Source: Clostridiaceae bacterium Marseille-Q4143
GTDB lineage: Bacteria; Bacillota; Clostridia; Lachnospirales; Lachnospiraceae
Direction: 5' to 3'
Length of the DNA: 64,000 nucleotides
Assembly (NCBI GenBank): GCA_018228645.1
Contig: CP073693.1
Span: 1,926,253-1,990,252, forward strand
The stretch's first letter is position 1. The number at the start of each line of letters is the position of its first letter. The notes under the pieces were generated by a model, which made no database searches, was not told the origin of the DNA, and worked only from the letters and a program-made list of their open reading frames with translations. The position numbers were made by a program, and so were the translations under genes. Of this stretch, positions 46,728-55,825 are shown piece after piece.

Positions 46728-48612
46728 GAAGAACATGAATGGACGCGGCAGCAAGAATTCGGGCAAGACCCTGATGCGCCTGCTCTCCTATGTGTGGAAC
46801 TATTATAAAGTGGAATGTGTGTTTGTTGCTATCGGTATTGCGGTCAGTTCTCTGGCTGCTGTGGCAGGCAATCTGTTTATTAAAAATCTGATCGATGAGT
46901 ATATCATGCCGTTCCTTTCCGAAAATAATCCGAGTTTTGCTCCCCTTGTACGGGCACTGCTTATAATGGCGGGAATTTACTATATCGGAACCTTTGCCAC
47001 GTTTCTTTATGCGAGGCTGATGGTCAATGTGACCCAGGGAACTTTGAAACGGATTCGTGACGATATGTTTACCCATATGGAGCGCCTGCCCATCAAATAC
47101 TTCGATACCCATGCCCATGGCGATATCATGAGCTGCTACACCAACGATACAGATACACTTCGCCAGATGATCAGCCAGAGTATTCCACAGATGTTAAGCT
47201 CTGTGATCACCATTGTAAGTACGTTCATTTCCATGATTGTGCTGAGTATTCCCCTGACGCTGCTGATCATTGTTATGGTTGCTGTTATGGTCGGAGCGGT
47301 CCGGAAGATTGGTTCCAAGAGTGGAAAATACTTTATCCGCCAACAGAAGGATCTGGGAGTTCTGAACGGTTACATTGAAGAGATGATGGAAGGCCAGAAG
47401 GTGGTCAAAGTATTCTGTCATGAGGAAGAGACGAAGAAGAAATTCTATGAGCTTAACAACGGACTTTTTGACAGTGCAAAAAATGCAAATATTTATGCCA
47501 ACATTCTGATGCCGGTTATGGCAAACCTTGGAAATATCAACTACGTTATTACTCTGGCAGTTGGTTCTATTCTGGCCATCAATGGTGTGGGCGGTCTGAC
47601 CCTTGGGGCACTGGCATCTTTCCTGCAGCTGACGAGAAGCTTTAATATGCCGATCACCCAGGTGTCCCAGCAGTTTAACTCCATTATTATGGCGTTGGCA
47701 GGAGCAGAGCGTGTCTTTGATCTCCTGGATGAGCCGGTGGAAGAAGATCATGGTTACGTAACTCTGGTCAATGCGGTGGAGGAGCCGGACGGAACCCTTA
47801 AAGAGTCTCCGGTGAGAACCGGTATCTGGGCATGGAAACATCCCCACCAGGCAGATGGTACCATCACCTACGAAAAACTCCAGGGTGATGTGGTATTCAA
47901 CGGCGTGGACTTTGGATATACGGATGACAAGATCGTTCTTCATGATATTAAGATGTATGCAAAACCCGGACAGAAAGTTGCATTTGTCGGTGCAACCGGT
48001 GCCGGAAAGACGACAATTACCAACCTGATTAACCGTTTTTATGATATTCAGGATGGAAAGATCCGTTATGATGGTATTAATATTAATAAAATCAAGAAAC
48101 CGGATTTAAGAAGGTCTCTTGGCATGGTACTGCAGGATACCCATCTGTTTACTGGAACCGTGGCAGACAATATCCGTTACGGAAAATTGGATGCAACGGA
48201 CGAGGAAGTTATCGCAGCGGCAAAACTGGCCAATGCCCATTATTTCATTACCAAACTGCCGCAGGGATACGATACGGTCTTAAGCGGCGACGGTTCCGAG
48301 CTTTCTCAGGGTGAGCGTCAGCTTCTGGCCATTGCGCGTGCAGCCATCGCAGATCCGCCGGTACTGATTCTTGACGAGGCAACATCCAGTATTGATACAA
48401 GAACCGAGACCATCGTCCAGAGTGGTATGGATAAGCTGATGAAAGGCAGAACGGTCTTTGTCATTGCCCATCGTCTCTCTACTATTAAGAACTCTGATGT
48501 TATCATGGTACTGGATCAGGGACGCATCATCGAACGTGGTGACCACGAGTCTCTGCTGGCAGAAAAAGGACGTTATTATCAGTTATATACGGGAGCATTT
48601 GAATTATCATGA
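46720..48612 (+). CDS. Heterodimeric ABC exporter, catalytic half
   Basis: The 630-residue protein has a full consensus Walker A (GATGAGKTT near residue 424) and catalytic Glu in ILDEAT (near 548), but its signature is LSQGE (near 527) instead of LSGGQ. This is the expected mirror image of the partner: one catalytic and one degenerate composite site. A loop of about 30 residues lies between the membrane part and the ATPase. It overlaps the upstream gene by 8 bases and the phosphatase gene by 4. Confidence 0.9.
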   Translation: MNKKNMNGRGSKNSGKTLMRLLSYVWNYYKVECVFVAIGIAVSSLAAVAGNLFIKNLIDEYIMPFLSENNPSFAPLVRALLIMAGIYYIGTFATFLYARLMVNVTQGTLKRIRDDMFTHMERLPIKYFDTHAHGDIMSCYTNDTDTLRQMISQSIPQMLSSVITIVSTFISMIVLSIPLTLLIIVMVAVMVGAVRKIGSKSGKYFIRQQKDLGVLNGYIEEMMEGQKVVKVFCHEEETKKKFYELNNGLFDSAKNANIYANILMPVMANLGNINYVITLAVGSILAINGVGGLTLGALASFLQLTRSFNMPITQVSQQFNSIIMALAGAERVFDLLDEPVEEDHGYVTLVNAVEEPDGTLKESPVRTGIWAWKHPHQADGTITYEKLQGDVVFNGVDFGYTDDKIVLHDIKMYAKPGQKVAFVGATGAGKTTITNLINRFYDIQDGKIRYDGININKIKKPDLRRSLGMVLQDTHLFTGTVADNIRYGKLDATDEEVIAAAKLANAHYFITKLPQGYDTVLSGDGSELSQGERQLLAIARAAIADPPVLILDEATSSIDTRTETIVQSGMDKLMKGRTVFVIAHRLSTIKNSDVIMVLDQGRIIERGDHESLLAEKGRYYQLYTGAFELS

Positions 48613-49268
48613 TAAAAGGCGTATTATTTGATCTTGACGGGACACTGCTTGATACTCTGGAGGATTTGTACCAAAGTGTCAATGCAGCCCTTGCTGCCTG
48701 CGGTTTCCCGGAACGAACCAGAATGGAAGTCAGAAGTTTTGTAGGAAATGGAGTCCGGAACCTCATGGTCCGTTCCGTACCGGACGGAGAAGAGAATCCG
48801 AAGTTTGAGGAGTGTTTTCAGAAATTCCGGGAACATTATGCGGTGCATTTAAACGACCATACGGCGCCCTATGCAGGGATTATGGAACTGCTGGCAGAGC
48901 TGAAGGAAAAAGGAATTCCCACGGCGGTTGTCTCCAATAAATCCGATGCGGCAGTGAAGGAACTGTGCCGGGAGACCTTTAGAAATCTGGTGCCGCTGGC
49001 TATCGGAGAATCTGAGCGGGTGAAGAAAAAGCCAGCGCCGGATACCGTGATTGAGGCGGCAGCAGGAATCGGTGTTCCACTGAAGGACTGTGTCTATGTA
49101 GGGGATTCCGAAGTAGATCTTGCTACTGCAGAAAACGCCGGGATTCCGTGTATTTCTGTCTCCTGGGGATTTCGTGATAAGGAACTGCTGGAAAGTCTGG
49201 GAGCAAAGACGCTCCTTGACACGGTGCCAGAATTAAGAGACTGTCTTCTGGACATGGCAGCAAAATAA
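48609..49268 (+). CDS. HAD phosphatase, phosphoglycolate-phosphatase-like
   Basis: The 219-residue protein has the HAD motifs FDLDGTLLDT (I), VVSNKSD (II), KKPAPD (III) and GDSEVDLATAENAG (IV). It resembles Gph/PpaX. It starts in ATGA overlap with the exporter gene, so it belongs to the MarR operon. The substrate is not known. Confidence 0.85.
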   Translation: MIKGVLFDLDGTLLDTLEDLYQSVNAALAACGFPERTRMEVRSFVGNGVRNLMVRSVPDGEENPKFEECFQKFREHYAVHLNDHTAPYAGIMELLAELKEKGIPTAVVSNKSDAAVKELCRETFRNLVPLAIGESERVKKKPAPDTVIEAAAGIGVPLKDCVYVGDSEVDLATAENAGIPCISVSWGFRDKELLESLGAKTLLDTVPELRDCLLDMAAK

Positions 49269-49300
49269 GAAGAATAAACAGTCGGAGGATGAGTGAGAGA

Positions 49301-50203
49301 ATGAAACAGATGAAAAATAATGTGCTGCTGGTGCTGACAGCCCTGATCTGGGGCTGTTCATTCGTAGCACAGAGCGTGGGAATGGATTATGTCGGACCCT
49401 TTACTTTTAATGCAGTCCGGTGTCTGATTGGTGCGGCAGTGCTGATCCCGGTGATTCTATTTATGGATAAGAGCGCCAGAAAAAGCGGACTTACGGATGA
49501 AGAAATGAAAAGCCGTCGTGGAGATACAAAGACGCTGGTTACCGGAGGTATTTGCTGCGGACTGGCCCTTGGTATTGCGAGCAGCCTGCAGCAGTGGGGC
49601 ATCTTGTTTACAACGGTAGGAAAAGCCGGATTTATTACCGCCATGTATATTGTGCTGGTTCCAATTTTCGGTATTTTTCTTGGAAAGAAAGTCCGTCTGC
49701 TCATCTGGTTCTGTGTGGCACTGGCGGTAGCAGGTCTTTATTTTCTCTGCATGAATGAGACATTTCGTCTTAACACAGGGGACTTTCTGGTGATCCTGTG
49801 TGCGGTATGTTTTTCAGTGCATATCCTGGTTATTGACAATTTTTCACCAAAAGTGGATGGTGTACGGCTGTCTGCAATCCAGTTTTGGGTGGCAGGTATT
49901 GCCTGCGGAATCCCTATGCTGATTTGGGAACACCCAGAATTACCGGGCATTCTGGCAGCATCTATGCCGCTTCTGTATGCGGGAGTCATGTCCTGCGGGG
50001 TGGCTTTTACGCTGCAGATTATAGCCCAAAAAAATGCGGACCCCACTGTGGCATCTCTGCTTTTAAGTCTGGAGTCCGTCTTTTCTGTGCTGGCAGGATG
50101 GGTGATTCTGCATCAGAGCCTGAGCATCAGGGAACTGTTCGGATGTGTGCTCATGTTTGGAGCTATTATTCTTGCACAGCTGCCGGAGAAAACGAAGGCA
50201 TAA
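49301..50203 (+). CDS. EamA/DMT-family transporter
   Basis: The protein has 300 residues from ATG 49301 or 304 from ATG 49289; the GGAGG at 49284-49288 is too close to 49289, so I prefer 49301. Ten membrane helices form two EamA repeats. The first begins with LVLTALIWGCSFVAQSVG and the second has SLESVFSVLAGWVILHQSL. It would export amino acids or metabolites. It ends the MarR operon before a long hairpin. Confidence 0.85.
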   Translation: MKQMKNNVLLVLTALIWGCSFVAQSVGMDYVGPFTFNAVRCLIGAAVLIPVILFMDKSARKSGLTDEEMKSRRGDTKTLVTGGICCGLALGIASSLQQWGILFTTVGKAGFITAMYIVLVPIFGIFLGKKVRLLIWFCVALAVAGLYFLCMNETFRLNTGDFLVILCAVCFSVHILVIDNFSPKVDGVRLSAIQFWVAGIACGIPMLIWEHPELPGILAASMPLLYAGVMSCGVAFTLQIIAQKNADPTVASLLLSLESVFSVLAGWVILHQSLSIRELFGCVLMFGAIILAQLPEKTKA

Positions 50204-50225
50204 GGAAACTCACATCTGGTAAATC

Positions 50226-50375
50226 GGCAGAAAAAAGGTGACAGGATGTGAGCGGAACCGCTCGCGCTAAGTCCTCGATCCAGCGGTACTAACACTCGAA
50301 CATCGCAAAAAGCTTGTTCTCGTGAAGTACCGGGACTGCGGACGTTCCTTTCACATCCTGTCACCTTTCTCTGCC
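50226..50375. repeat. Long imperfect hairpin between convergent genes
   Basis: AGGTGACAGGATGTGA (50236-50251) pairs perfectly with TCACATCCTGTCACCT (50351-50366), extended outward by GGCAG/CTGCC and A-rich/T-rich sequence. Inside the loop are shorter inverted repeats (GGTACT at 50285-50290 and AGTACC at 50326-50331). No coding sequence is present. It may be a bidirectional terminator, a folded RNA, or a palindromic mobile-type repeat. Confidence 0.7.
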
Positions 50376-50422
50376 TGATTCCGCAACTGTGAATCATAGC
50401 CTTCTATCTTCCGAAGCATTGC

Positions 50423-51292
50423 CTATGAATGATAGCCCGCGCGCAGCATAGCAATTTCTTCTTTATAAGGTGCTCTGGTATTCTTTTTATCACCGTCGAC
50501 GGGAATCCACGGCGTTTCGAGAATCTTCGGAACATCCGCAAAATCCGGATGATGGACGATGTAGTTCAGAGCATTAAAACCAATACAGCCTTTTCCAAGA
50601 TTCTCGTGGCGGTCCTTTGCGGCTCCACGGGGATTTTTGCTGTCATTGATATGGAAGGCAGCAATCTGATCTTTTCCCAGCACCTGGTCAAAGTGTGCGA
50701 TTACCCCGTCAAAATCGTTGACAATATCATAACCGCTGTCATGGGTATGGCAGGTATCGAAGCAGACACGAAGCCTGTCTTTTTTCGCTACGCCGTTATA
50801 AATCCGTGCCAGTTCTTCAAAATTCCGTCCAATCTCAGAACCTTTTCCAGCCATGGTCTCCAGTGCTACCATACAGTTTGTATCGTCTGTCAGCACTTCA
50901 TTTAATCCCTTTACAATCGAGGCAATACCGGCATCCACACCGGCTCCTACGTGAGCACCCGGGTGAAGTACCATGATATTGCTGCCCATGGCATCGGCGC
51001 GGGTCAGCTCCAGCCGGAGAAAATGAACGGCCAGTTTATAGGTTTCCGGTTTGACGGTGTTAGCCAGATTGATGATATAGGGAGCATGGATAATGAACTC
51101 ATCGATGCCATTTTCTTTCATCAGTGCGTGGGCAGCGTCAATGTTCAGCTCACTGATCTCTTTCCGGCGGGTATTCTGGGGCGCGCCGGTGTAAATCATA
51201 AAGGTATTTGCCCCGTAAGAGAGAGCTTCTTCCACAGAGCCGAGCATCATTTTTTTCCCGCTCATGCCCACATGGGAACCGAGTTTTAACAT
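50423..51292 (-). CDS. nfo: Endonuclease IV
   Basis: The 289-residue protein is an AP endonuclease of the Nfo family. Metal-binding motifs are visible: [49 protein letters not shown] and [11 protein letters not shown]. It cuts DNA at abasic sites. It follows the PTS IIA gene by 16 bases on the same strand, so it may be transcribed with the sugar genes. Confidence 0.96.
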   Translation of the reverse strand: MLKLGSHVGMSGKKMMLGSVEEALSYGANTFMIYTGAPQNTRRKEISELNIDAAHALMKENGIDEFIIHAPYIINLANTVKPETYKLAVHFLRLELTRADAMGSNIMVLHPGAHVGAGVDAGIASIVKGLNEVLTDDTNCMVALETMAGKGSEIGRNFEELARIYNGVAKKDRLRVCFDTCHTHDSGYDIVNDFDGVIAHFDQVLGKDQIAAFHINDSKNPRGAAKDRHENLGKGCIGFNALNYIVHHPDFADVPKILETPWIPVDGDKKNTRAPYKEEIAMLRAGYHS

Positions 51293-51308
51293 AAGAAAGT
51301 CCTCCGAC

Positions 51309-51632
51309 TCAGTTGATTCTTTTGTAGACTTCGATTAGTTCTTCTGCCATGATTCGGGCCATTTCGGCCATTGCCAGCTGATCCTCAGCATGAACCAGAA
51401 GTAATCGGGTCAGAAGTCCACCTTCTGTACCGGTTTCTTCCTGAAGTAATCCAAAATGTGCTTCATGGGCATGCAGGTAGTTTTCATTTCCGCGTTCAAT
51501 AGCTGCTTCAGCCTGTGCGAAGTCTCCCGATTTGGCACATTCAACAGCTTCCAGATAGTCACTTTTTGCAGCACCGCTATAGGAAATCAGTCCCAGGCAG
51601 GATTGTTCCAGAACTTCCTGAGTAATTGTCAT
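51309..51632 (-). CDS. PTS lactose/cellobiose-family IIA component
   Basis: The 107-residue protein starts at [10 protein letters not shown] behind GGAGG on the minus strand. It is a three-helix IIA protein with the phosphorylated His in [10 protein letters not shown]. It takes phosphate from HPr and passes it to IIB, whose gene precedes it by 4 bases. It serves the IIC encoded on the other strand (54377-55675). Confidence 0.9.
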   Translation of the reverse strand: MTITQEVLEQSCLGLISYSGAAKSDYLEAVECAKSGDFAQAEAAIERGNENYLHAHEAHFGLLQEETGTEGGLLTRLLLVHAEDQLAMAEMARIMAEELIEVYKRIN

Positions 51633-51636
51633 AGGA

Positions 51637-51936
51637 TCAGTCCTCCATATATTTTTTGATGTCGGAATATACTTTTTTACCATCCATCATTCCATAGGCC
51701 ATCATATCAATGACTTCTACTGGTTTCCCGGGTGCCATCTCACTGATACGTTTCTGAAGATAACGGATCTGCGGCCCAAGCAGAATTAAATCCGCTTTTC
51801 CGACATGTTCTCTTGCTTTAATTTCACTGGCAGCCCAGATATGAAGCTCTTTTCCGTCTTCTTTTGCAGCCTGTGTGATTTTTTCACAGAGCATTCCGGT
51901 AGACATACCCTGAGAACAAAGTAATAATACGTTCAT
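51637..51936 (-). CDS. PTS lactose/cellobiose-family IIB component
   Basis: The 99-residue protein is a IIB domain with the phosphorylated Cys in LLCSQGMSTG (residues 6-14). AGGAGG on the minus strand precedes it. It is the first gene of the leftward transcript IIB-IIA-nfo. Confidence 0.92.
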   Translation of the reverse strand: MNVLLLCSQGMSTGMLCEKITQAAKEDGKELHIWAASEIKAREHVGKADLILLGPQIRYLQKRISEMAPGKPVEVIDMMAYGMMDGKKVYSDIKKYMED

Positions 51937-51974
51937 TTGAAAATCCTCCTGATTAATTTTTTGTTAAAGTGTGT

Positions 51975-51980
51975 TATAAT
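51975..51980. promoter_or_regulatory. Possible divergent promoter region
   Basis: TATAAT at 51975-51980 can serve as the -10 box for rpiR, and its complement can serve the IIB gene. The spacing to the -35 hexamers is not clear on either strand. Confidence 0.4.
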
Positions 51981-52013
51981 ATGGCAATGTACATTCACAG
52001 AGAGGTGATTTTT

Positions 52014-52727
52014 TTGAAAAACCTGCATTTTTCACAGCAACACTTATTAAATGAAACAGAGCATAAAGTCCTGTCCTGTATACTGAATGCAATCGAACAG
52101 GGAGATACAAAGATTAATATCCGGATGATAGCACGTCAGGCTTATGTCTCTACAACTACGGTAATAAAGCTGGCAAAGAAACTTGGCTATCAGGGTTATA
52201 GTGATATGATCTATTCTCTGAGACATTCGGTTGACGAGGAACAAAAACCGGCAGAAGGTATTGAACTGACCAGTATTCTTGATCCTGTGAATGAGCCGGC
52301 CATAGATATGTTTGTCGAATTGCTTCTGAAACATCAGAATAACTGTATCTTTGTCATAGGACTTGGCTTTTCTACCATAGCCTCTTCTTATTTTATGAGA
52401 AGACTGGCTACGCTCGGATTTCTTGCCTATGATGGATCCCCTTCTGATATGATGCGGAGGGAAGACACCCCGAGCCTTTGCATATTTTTCTCTAAAAGCG
52501 GTGAGACAAAAGATCTGATCAATATTGCCCAGTGTGCAAAGGCCGCAGGTCATGATATCGCACTGATTACAGCTAATGGGTCTTCTGCTTTGGCGGACTT
52601 GAGCAGTCCGCATTTGGTGATCCGGTCAACAGGTTCAGTTGCTTATAATGTGCCGGATTTTTTTATTGGAAGAACGATCATTCTTCTGGAATATATCTTG
52701 TCCAAATTAGTACTTTATTTGCATTGA
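52014..52727 (+). CDS. RpiR-family transcriptional regulator
   Basis: The protein has 237 residues from TTG 52014, chosen because AGAGGTGA (51999-52006) is 8 bases upstream; a longer GTG start at 51969 overlaps the -10 box. Residues 1-75 are an HTH_6 domain (IRMIARQAYVSTTTVIKLAKKLGY) and residues 105-230 a SIS domain (CIFVIGLGFSTIASSYFM, SGETKDL). It would sense a sugar phosphate and control the PTS genes. Confidence 0.88.
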   Translation: MKNLHFSQQHLLNETEHKVLSCILNAIEQGDTKINIRMIARQAYVSTTTVIKLAKKLGYQGYSDMIYSLRHSVDEEQKPAEGIELTSILDPVNEPAIDMFVELLLKHQNNCIFVIGLGFSTIASSYFMRRLATLGFLAYDGSPSDMMRREDTPSLCIFFSKSGETKDLINIAQCAKAAGHDIALITANGSSALADLSSPHLVIRSTGSVAYNVPDFFIGRTIILLEYILSKLVLYLH

Positions 52728-52750
52728 ATATGCGTAAATATGCATATTCA
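52725..52750 (+). promoter_or_regulatory. Inverted repeat, possible RpiR operator
   Basis: TGAATATGC (52725-52733) and GCATATTCA (52742-52750) form a perfect 9-base inverted repeat with an 8-base loop. The first half is shared with the site at 52906. A weak terminator is the alternative. Confidence 0.45.
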
Positions 52751-52900
52751 GTGCTTTTGATACATTCTATCATTTTCGCTGCCGCACTTCAATCCTTCCG
52801 TTGAAAGAGTAACATGTTTTTTCTTGAAGTTACAAATTTCTTTGTCTTTCCAATCTCTTGAAAAAAAATCGCAAATTCCTTATCCTTTGTACAGATGAAG

Positions 52901-52931
52901 TCCTGCTGAATATGCAGGCGTATAAATATGC
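52901..52931 (+). promoter_or_regulatory. Second copy of the TGAATATGC motif before the GH4 gene
   Basis: TGAATATGC recurs at 52906-52914, and the neighbouring CGTATAAATATGCA (52918-52931) repeats the spacer of the upstream site in a similar order. It lies directly before the GH4 ribosome site. Together they may be RpiR operators. TTGAAA at 52858-52863 may be the -35 box. Confidence 0.4.
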
Positions 52932-52951
52932 AAAAAAGGAAGGAAGCATGT

Positions 52952-54358
52952 ATGAAAAAAATTTTTTCAGTTGCAATTGCCGGCGGCGGGAGTACCTATA
53001 CTCCTGATATGCTGGAGATGCTTTGTCTGGTACGAGAGGATTTTCCTCTCCGGAAAGTCGTTCTCTATGACATTGATGCCGACAGACAGGAACATATAGG
53101 AAAATTTGGTGAGATCTTGTTTCGGGAATATTATCCGGAAGCTGAGTTTTCCTATACAACGGACCCTCAGAAAGCGTTTGAAGATATTGATTTTGTGCTG
53201 GTACAGATTCGTGCAGGCGGATTGAAAATGAGGGAACTGGATGAAAAGATTCCGCTTAAATATGGAGTGATTGGGCAGGAGACCTGCGGACCTGGAGGGT
53301 TTGCCTATGGAATGCGTTCTGTTCCGGCAATGATTGAACTTGTAAAAACCATCCGGCGCTATTCACCTGAAGCATGGATACTTAATTATTCCAATCCGGC
53401 TGCGATCGTGGCAGAGGCAACTAAACGGGTATTTCCAGATGATTATCGTTTGATCAATATCTGCGATATGCCGATTTCCATTATGGATATCTTCTGTCCG
53501 CTGGCAGGAGGAAGAAAGCGGACAGATGTGGAACCACGTTATTATGGACTGAACCATTTTGGCTGGTTTACCCATATGTATGACAAAAAGACCGGTGAAG
53601 ATGTCCTTCCCGAGATGTTGGAAAAATTGAAGACCGGAGATTGCGACAGAGAACTTGGATATTCTGGGAAAAATGATGATTACTGGAATTTCACGTTTCG
53701 TCATCTGGAGAAAATGGTACAGGATTTCCCTCATTCTCTCCCAAATACGTATATGCAGTATTATCTTTATCCTGACACCATGGTGAAGCACAGTGATCCA
53801 AATTATACAAGAGCGAACACAGTCATCGACGGAAGAGAACGCCGGGTGAAGGAATACTGCGATGGTGTGGCCAGTCTCAATCAGATCCGCGGCACACAAT
53901 ATGATCTTGACTTGAAATACAGCCGCGGATCACATCTGGATGCAGATGGAAGTTTTGCATCTGCGACGGTTGCCCATAATGATGCACATGCCACCTATAT
54001 TGTGGAACTGGCCATGAGCATTGCTTATAATCAGAATGATATTTTCCTGATTATTACAGAAAATAAAGGAATTGTTCCCAATCTTTCTGAAGGCATGATG
54101 CTGGAAGTTGCTTGCAGAGTCGGTATTAACGGGGCAGAGCCGCTTCGTATCCAGGAAGCAGGTGCTTTTGAGAAGGGGCTGCTGGAAGGACAGTATGCGT
54201 ATGAAAAACTGACAGTAGATGCTGCACTGGAAGGTTCTTATCAAAAAGCACTGATGGCGCTTACAGTAAGTCGTACGGTTGGCGATGCGGAACTGGCCAG
54301 AACGCTTCTTGACGAATACATTGCCGCCAATGGAGAATATTTTCCGAAATTAGTCTGA
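52952..54358 (+). CDS. GH4 phospho-glycosidase, 6-phospho-alpha-glucosidase-like
   Basis: The 468-residue enzyme has the GH4 Rossmann start VAIAGGGSTYTPDMLEML, PLKYGVIGQETCGPGG, NYSNPA, the metal-binding Cys in ICDMPISIMD (Cys near residue 171) and YYGLNHFGW. GH4 needs NAD and a divalent metal and cuts phosphorylated disaccharides. The CDMP motif is that of 6-phospho-alpha-glucosidases such as GlvA, to which the whole protein reads very closely; 6-phospho-beta-glucosidases usually carry CNVP. There is an insert of about 35 residues near 310-345. The start follows GGAAGGAAG. Alpha specificity is an inference. Confidence 0.88.
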   Translation: MKKIFSVAIAGGGSTYTPDMLEMLCLVREDFPLRKVVLYDIDADRQEHIGKFGEILFREYYPEAEFSYTTDPQKAFEDIDFVLVQIRAGGLKMRELDEKIPLKYGVIGQETCGPGGFAYGMRSVPAMIELVKTIRRYSPEAWILNYSNPAAIVAEATKRVFPDDYRLINICDMPISIMDIFCPLAGGRKRTDVEPRYYGLNHFGWFTHMYDKKTGEDVLPEMLEKLKTGDCDRELGYSGKNDDYWNFTFRHLEKMVQDFPHSLPNTYMQYYLYPDTMVKHSDPNYTRANTVIDGRERRVKEYCDGVASLNQIRGTQYDLDLKYSRGSHLDADGSFASATVAHNDAHATYIVELAMSIAYNQNDIFLIITENKGIVPNLSEGMMLEVACRVGINGAEPLRIQEAGAFEKGLLEGQYAYEKLTVDAALEGSYQKALMALTVSRTVGDAELARTLLDEYIAANGEYFPKLV

Positions 54359-54376
54359 TTTACGAGGGAGGAAGAC

Positions 54377-55675
54377 ATGAAACATTTATCAAAACTGATT
54401 GAAACTTATTTAATGCCATTATCCCAGAAGCTTTCAAGCAACAAATATCTGGTTGCCCTGCGTGACGGTCTGATGCTGTCCATGCCACTTCTGATTGTTG
54501 GTTCACTTGCAATTGTTATTGGTGATTTCCCCGTTCCGGCTTTTCATGAATTCATGACATCCATCGTTGGTGATGTATGGAATACCTGGTGCTGGGATAT
54601 GGTAAATCCGGCAACTATGGGACTGGTTGCACTGTTTGCGGTGGTTGGAGTGTCCCATAGTCTTGCATCGGAAGAAGAGGTTGAGCCGCTTCCGGCAGTG
54701 GCAATCTCTATCAGTGCCTATTTTCTTCTGCTCCAGCAGATGGATGGAGGCGGATATGCTACATCCAGTTTTGACTCCGCAGGTCTTTTTACTGCAATGC
54801 TGACAGCGTTAATCGCAACGAAGCTGTATGCAGTTCTTCTGAAGAAAGATATTAAGATTAAAATGCCGTCTACTGTTCCGGGATTTGTGACAAGACAGTT
54901 TGAAGCACTGATTCCGGCAACCCTGATCGTGATTCTGTTTCTGATTTTGCGGTTGATTTTTGAAGCAACTCCCTATGGAACTGTATCTAACTTTATCGTT
55001 ACAGTGATTCAGATGCCGCTCACCAATATAGGAACAACCTTCATAGGAACAATTTTCATTACTGTGCTGAATTCTATATTATGGTTTTTCGGTATTCATG
55101 GAACTGCGGTAATTGATTCTTTTATGGGTCCTTTGTGGTATGCAGCACGTTTTGCAAATCTGGATATTTTTCAGACCACAGCAGATGCTGTCAGACCATA
55201 TATTGCAACGCAGGATTTTGCTAATCTGATTATTTTCCTTGGCGGTACTGGTAATACAGTTTCCCTGGCTTTGATCATGGCATTTAAATGTAAATCAAAA
55301 CGCCTGAAATCTCTTGGAAAACTGAGTTTTCTGCCGGGTATCTTTAATGTAAATGAACCGGTTATTTTCGGACTTCCGCTGGTTTTGAATCCGATGATGG
55401 CGATTCCTTTCTTTATTGTACCGCTTGTTACGGTGGGAATCTCTTTCGCGGCTATGTTCTTCGGACTGGTACCGTATCCTACGGGTGTCACTGTTCCGTG
55501 GACCATGCCTGCACCGTTTGGAGGATGGATGATGTGTGCTGATATCCGAGGCGGTATTCTGCAGTTGATAGTACTGGTAATCGGAGGATTGATCTATTAT
55601 CCCTTTATCAACGCACTGGATCAGCAGTATCTGAAAGAGGAAAGTGCAGAAGCGCAGACAGAACTGAAAGAGTAG
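54377..55675 (+). CDS. PTS lactose/cellobiose-family IIC component
   Basis: The 432-residue protein has about 10 membrane helices and family motifs LRDGLMLSMPLLIVGS and FLPGIFNVNEPVIFGLPLVLNP. It forms the sugar channel and needs the IIB and IIA proteins encoded leftward. It follows the GH4 gene after 18 bases with AGGGAGG as ribosome site. The substrate is probably a disaccharide cut afterwards by the GH4 enzyme. A terminator follows. Confidence 0.92.
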   Translation: MKHLSKLIETYLMPLSQKLSSNKYLVALRDGLMLSMPLLIVGSLAIVIGDFPVPAFHEFMTSIVGDVWNTWCWDMVNPATMGLVALFAVVGVSHSLASEEEVEPLPAVAISISAYFLLLQQMDGGGYATSSFDSAGLFTAMLTALIATKLYAVLLKKDIKIKMPSTVPGFVTRQFEALIPATLIVILFLILRLIFEATPYGTVSNFIVTVIQMPLTNIGTTFIGTIFITVLNSILWFFGIHGTAVIDSFMGPLWYAARFANLDIFQTTADAVRPYIATQDFANLIIFLGGTGNTVSLALIMAFKCKSKRLKSLGKLSFLPGIFNVNEPVIFGLPLVLNPMMAIPFFIVPLVTVGISFAAMFFGLVPYPTGVTVPWTMPAPFGGWMMCADIRGGILQLIVLVIGGLIYYPFINALDQQYLKEESAEAQTELKE

Positions 55676-55691
55676 AATGTATAATGAAATG

Positions 55692-55729
55692 TGGCATAGC
55701 TCCCTGATAGCGGGCTATGCCATTTTTTT
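55692..55729 (+). terminator. Terminator of the PTS operon
   Basis: TGGCATAGC (55692-55700) pairs perfectly with GCTATGCCA (55714-55722) and is followed by seven T residues. Confidence 0.9.
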
Positions 55730-55825
55730 GTCCTAAATATCAACCCTACCCATCCGGGTAGTGCCATAACAGATAGATTCCAGTAAAATTAAATTATTAT
55801 GTTACGATGGAAAAGGGGTGTACAT

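Noticed and set aside
52952..54358. Calling the GH4 gene a 6-phospho-beta-glucosidase because of the cellobiose-type PTS
   Set aside because: The CDMP motif and the GlvA-like sequence favour the alpha-type enzyme; context alone was not enough.
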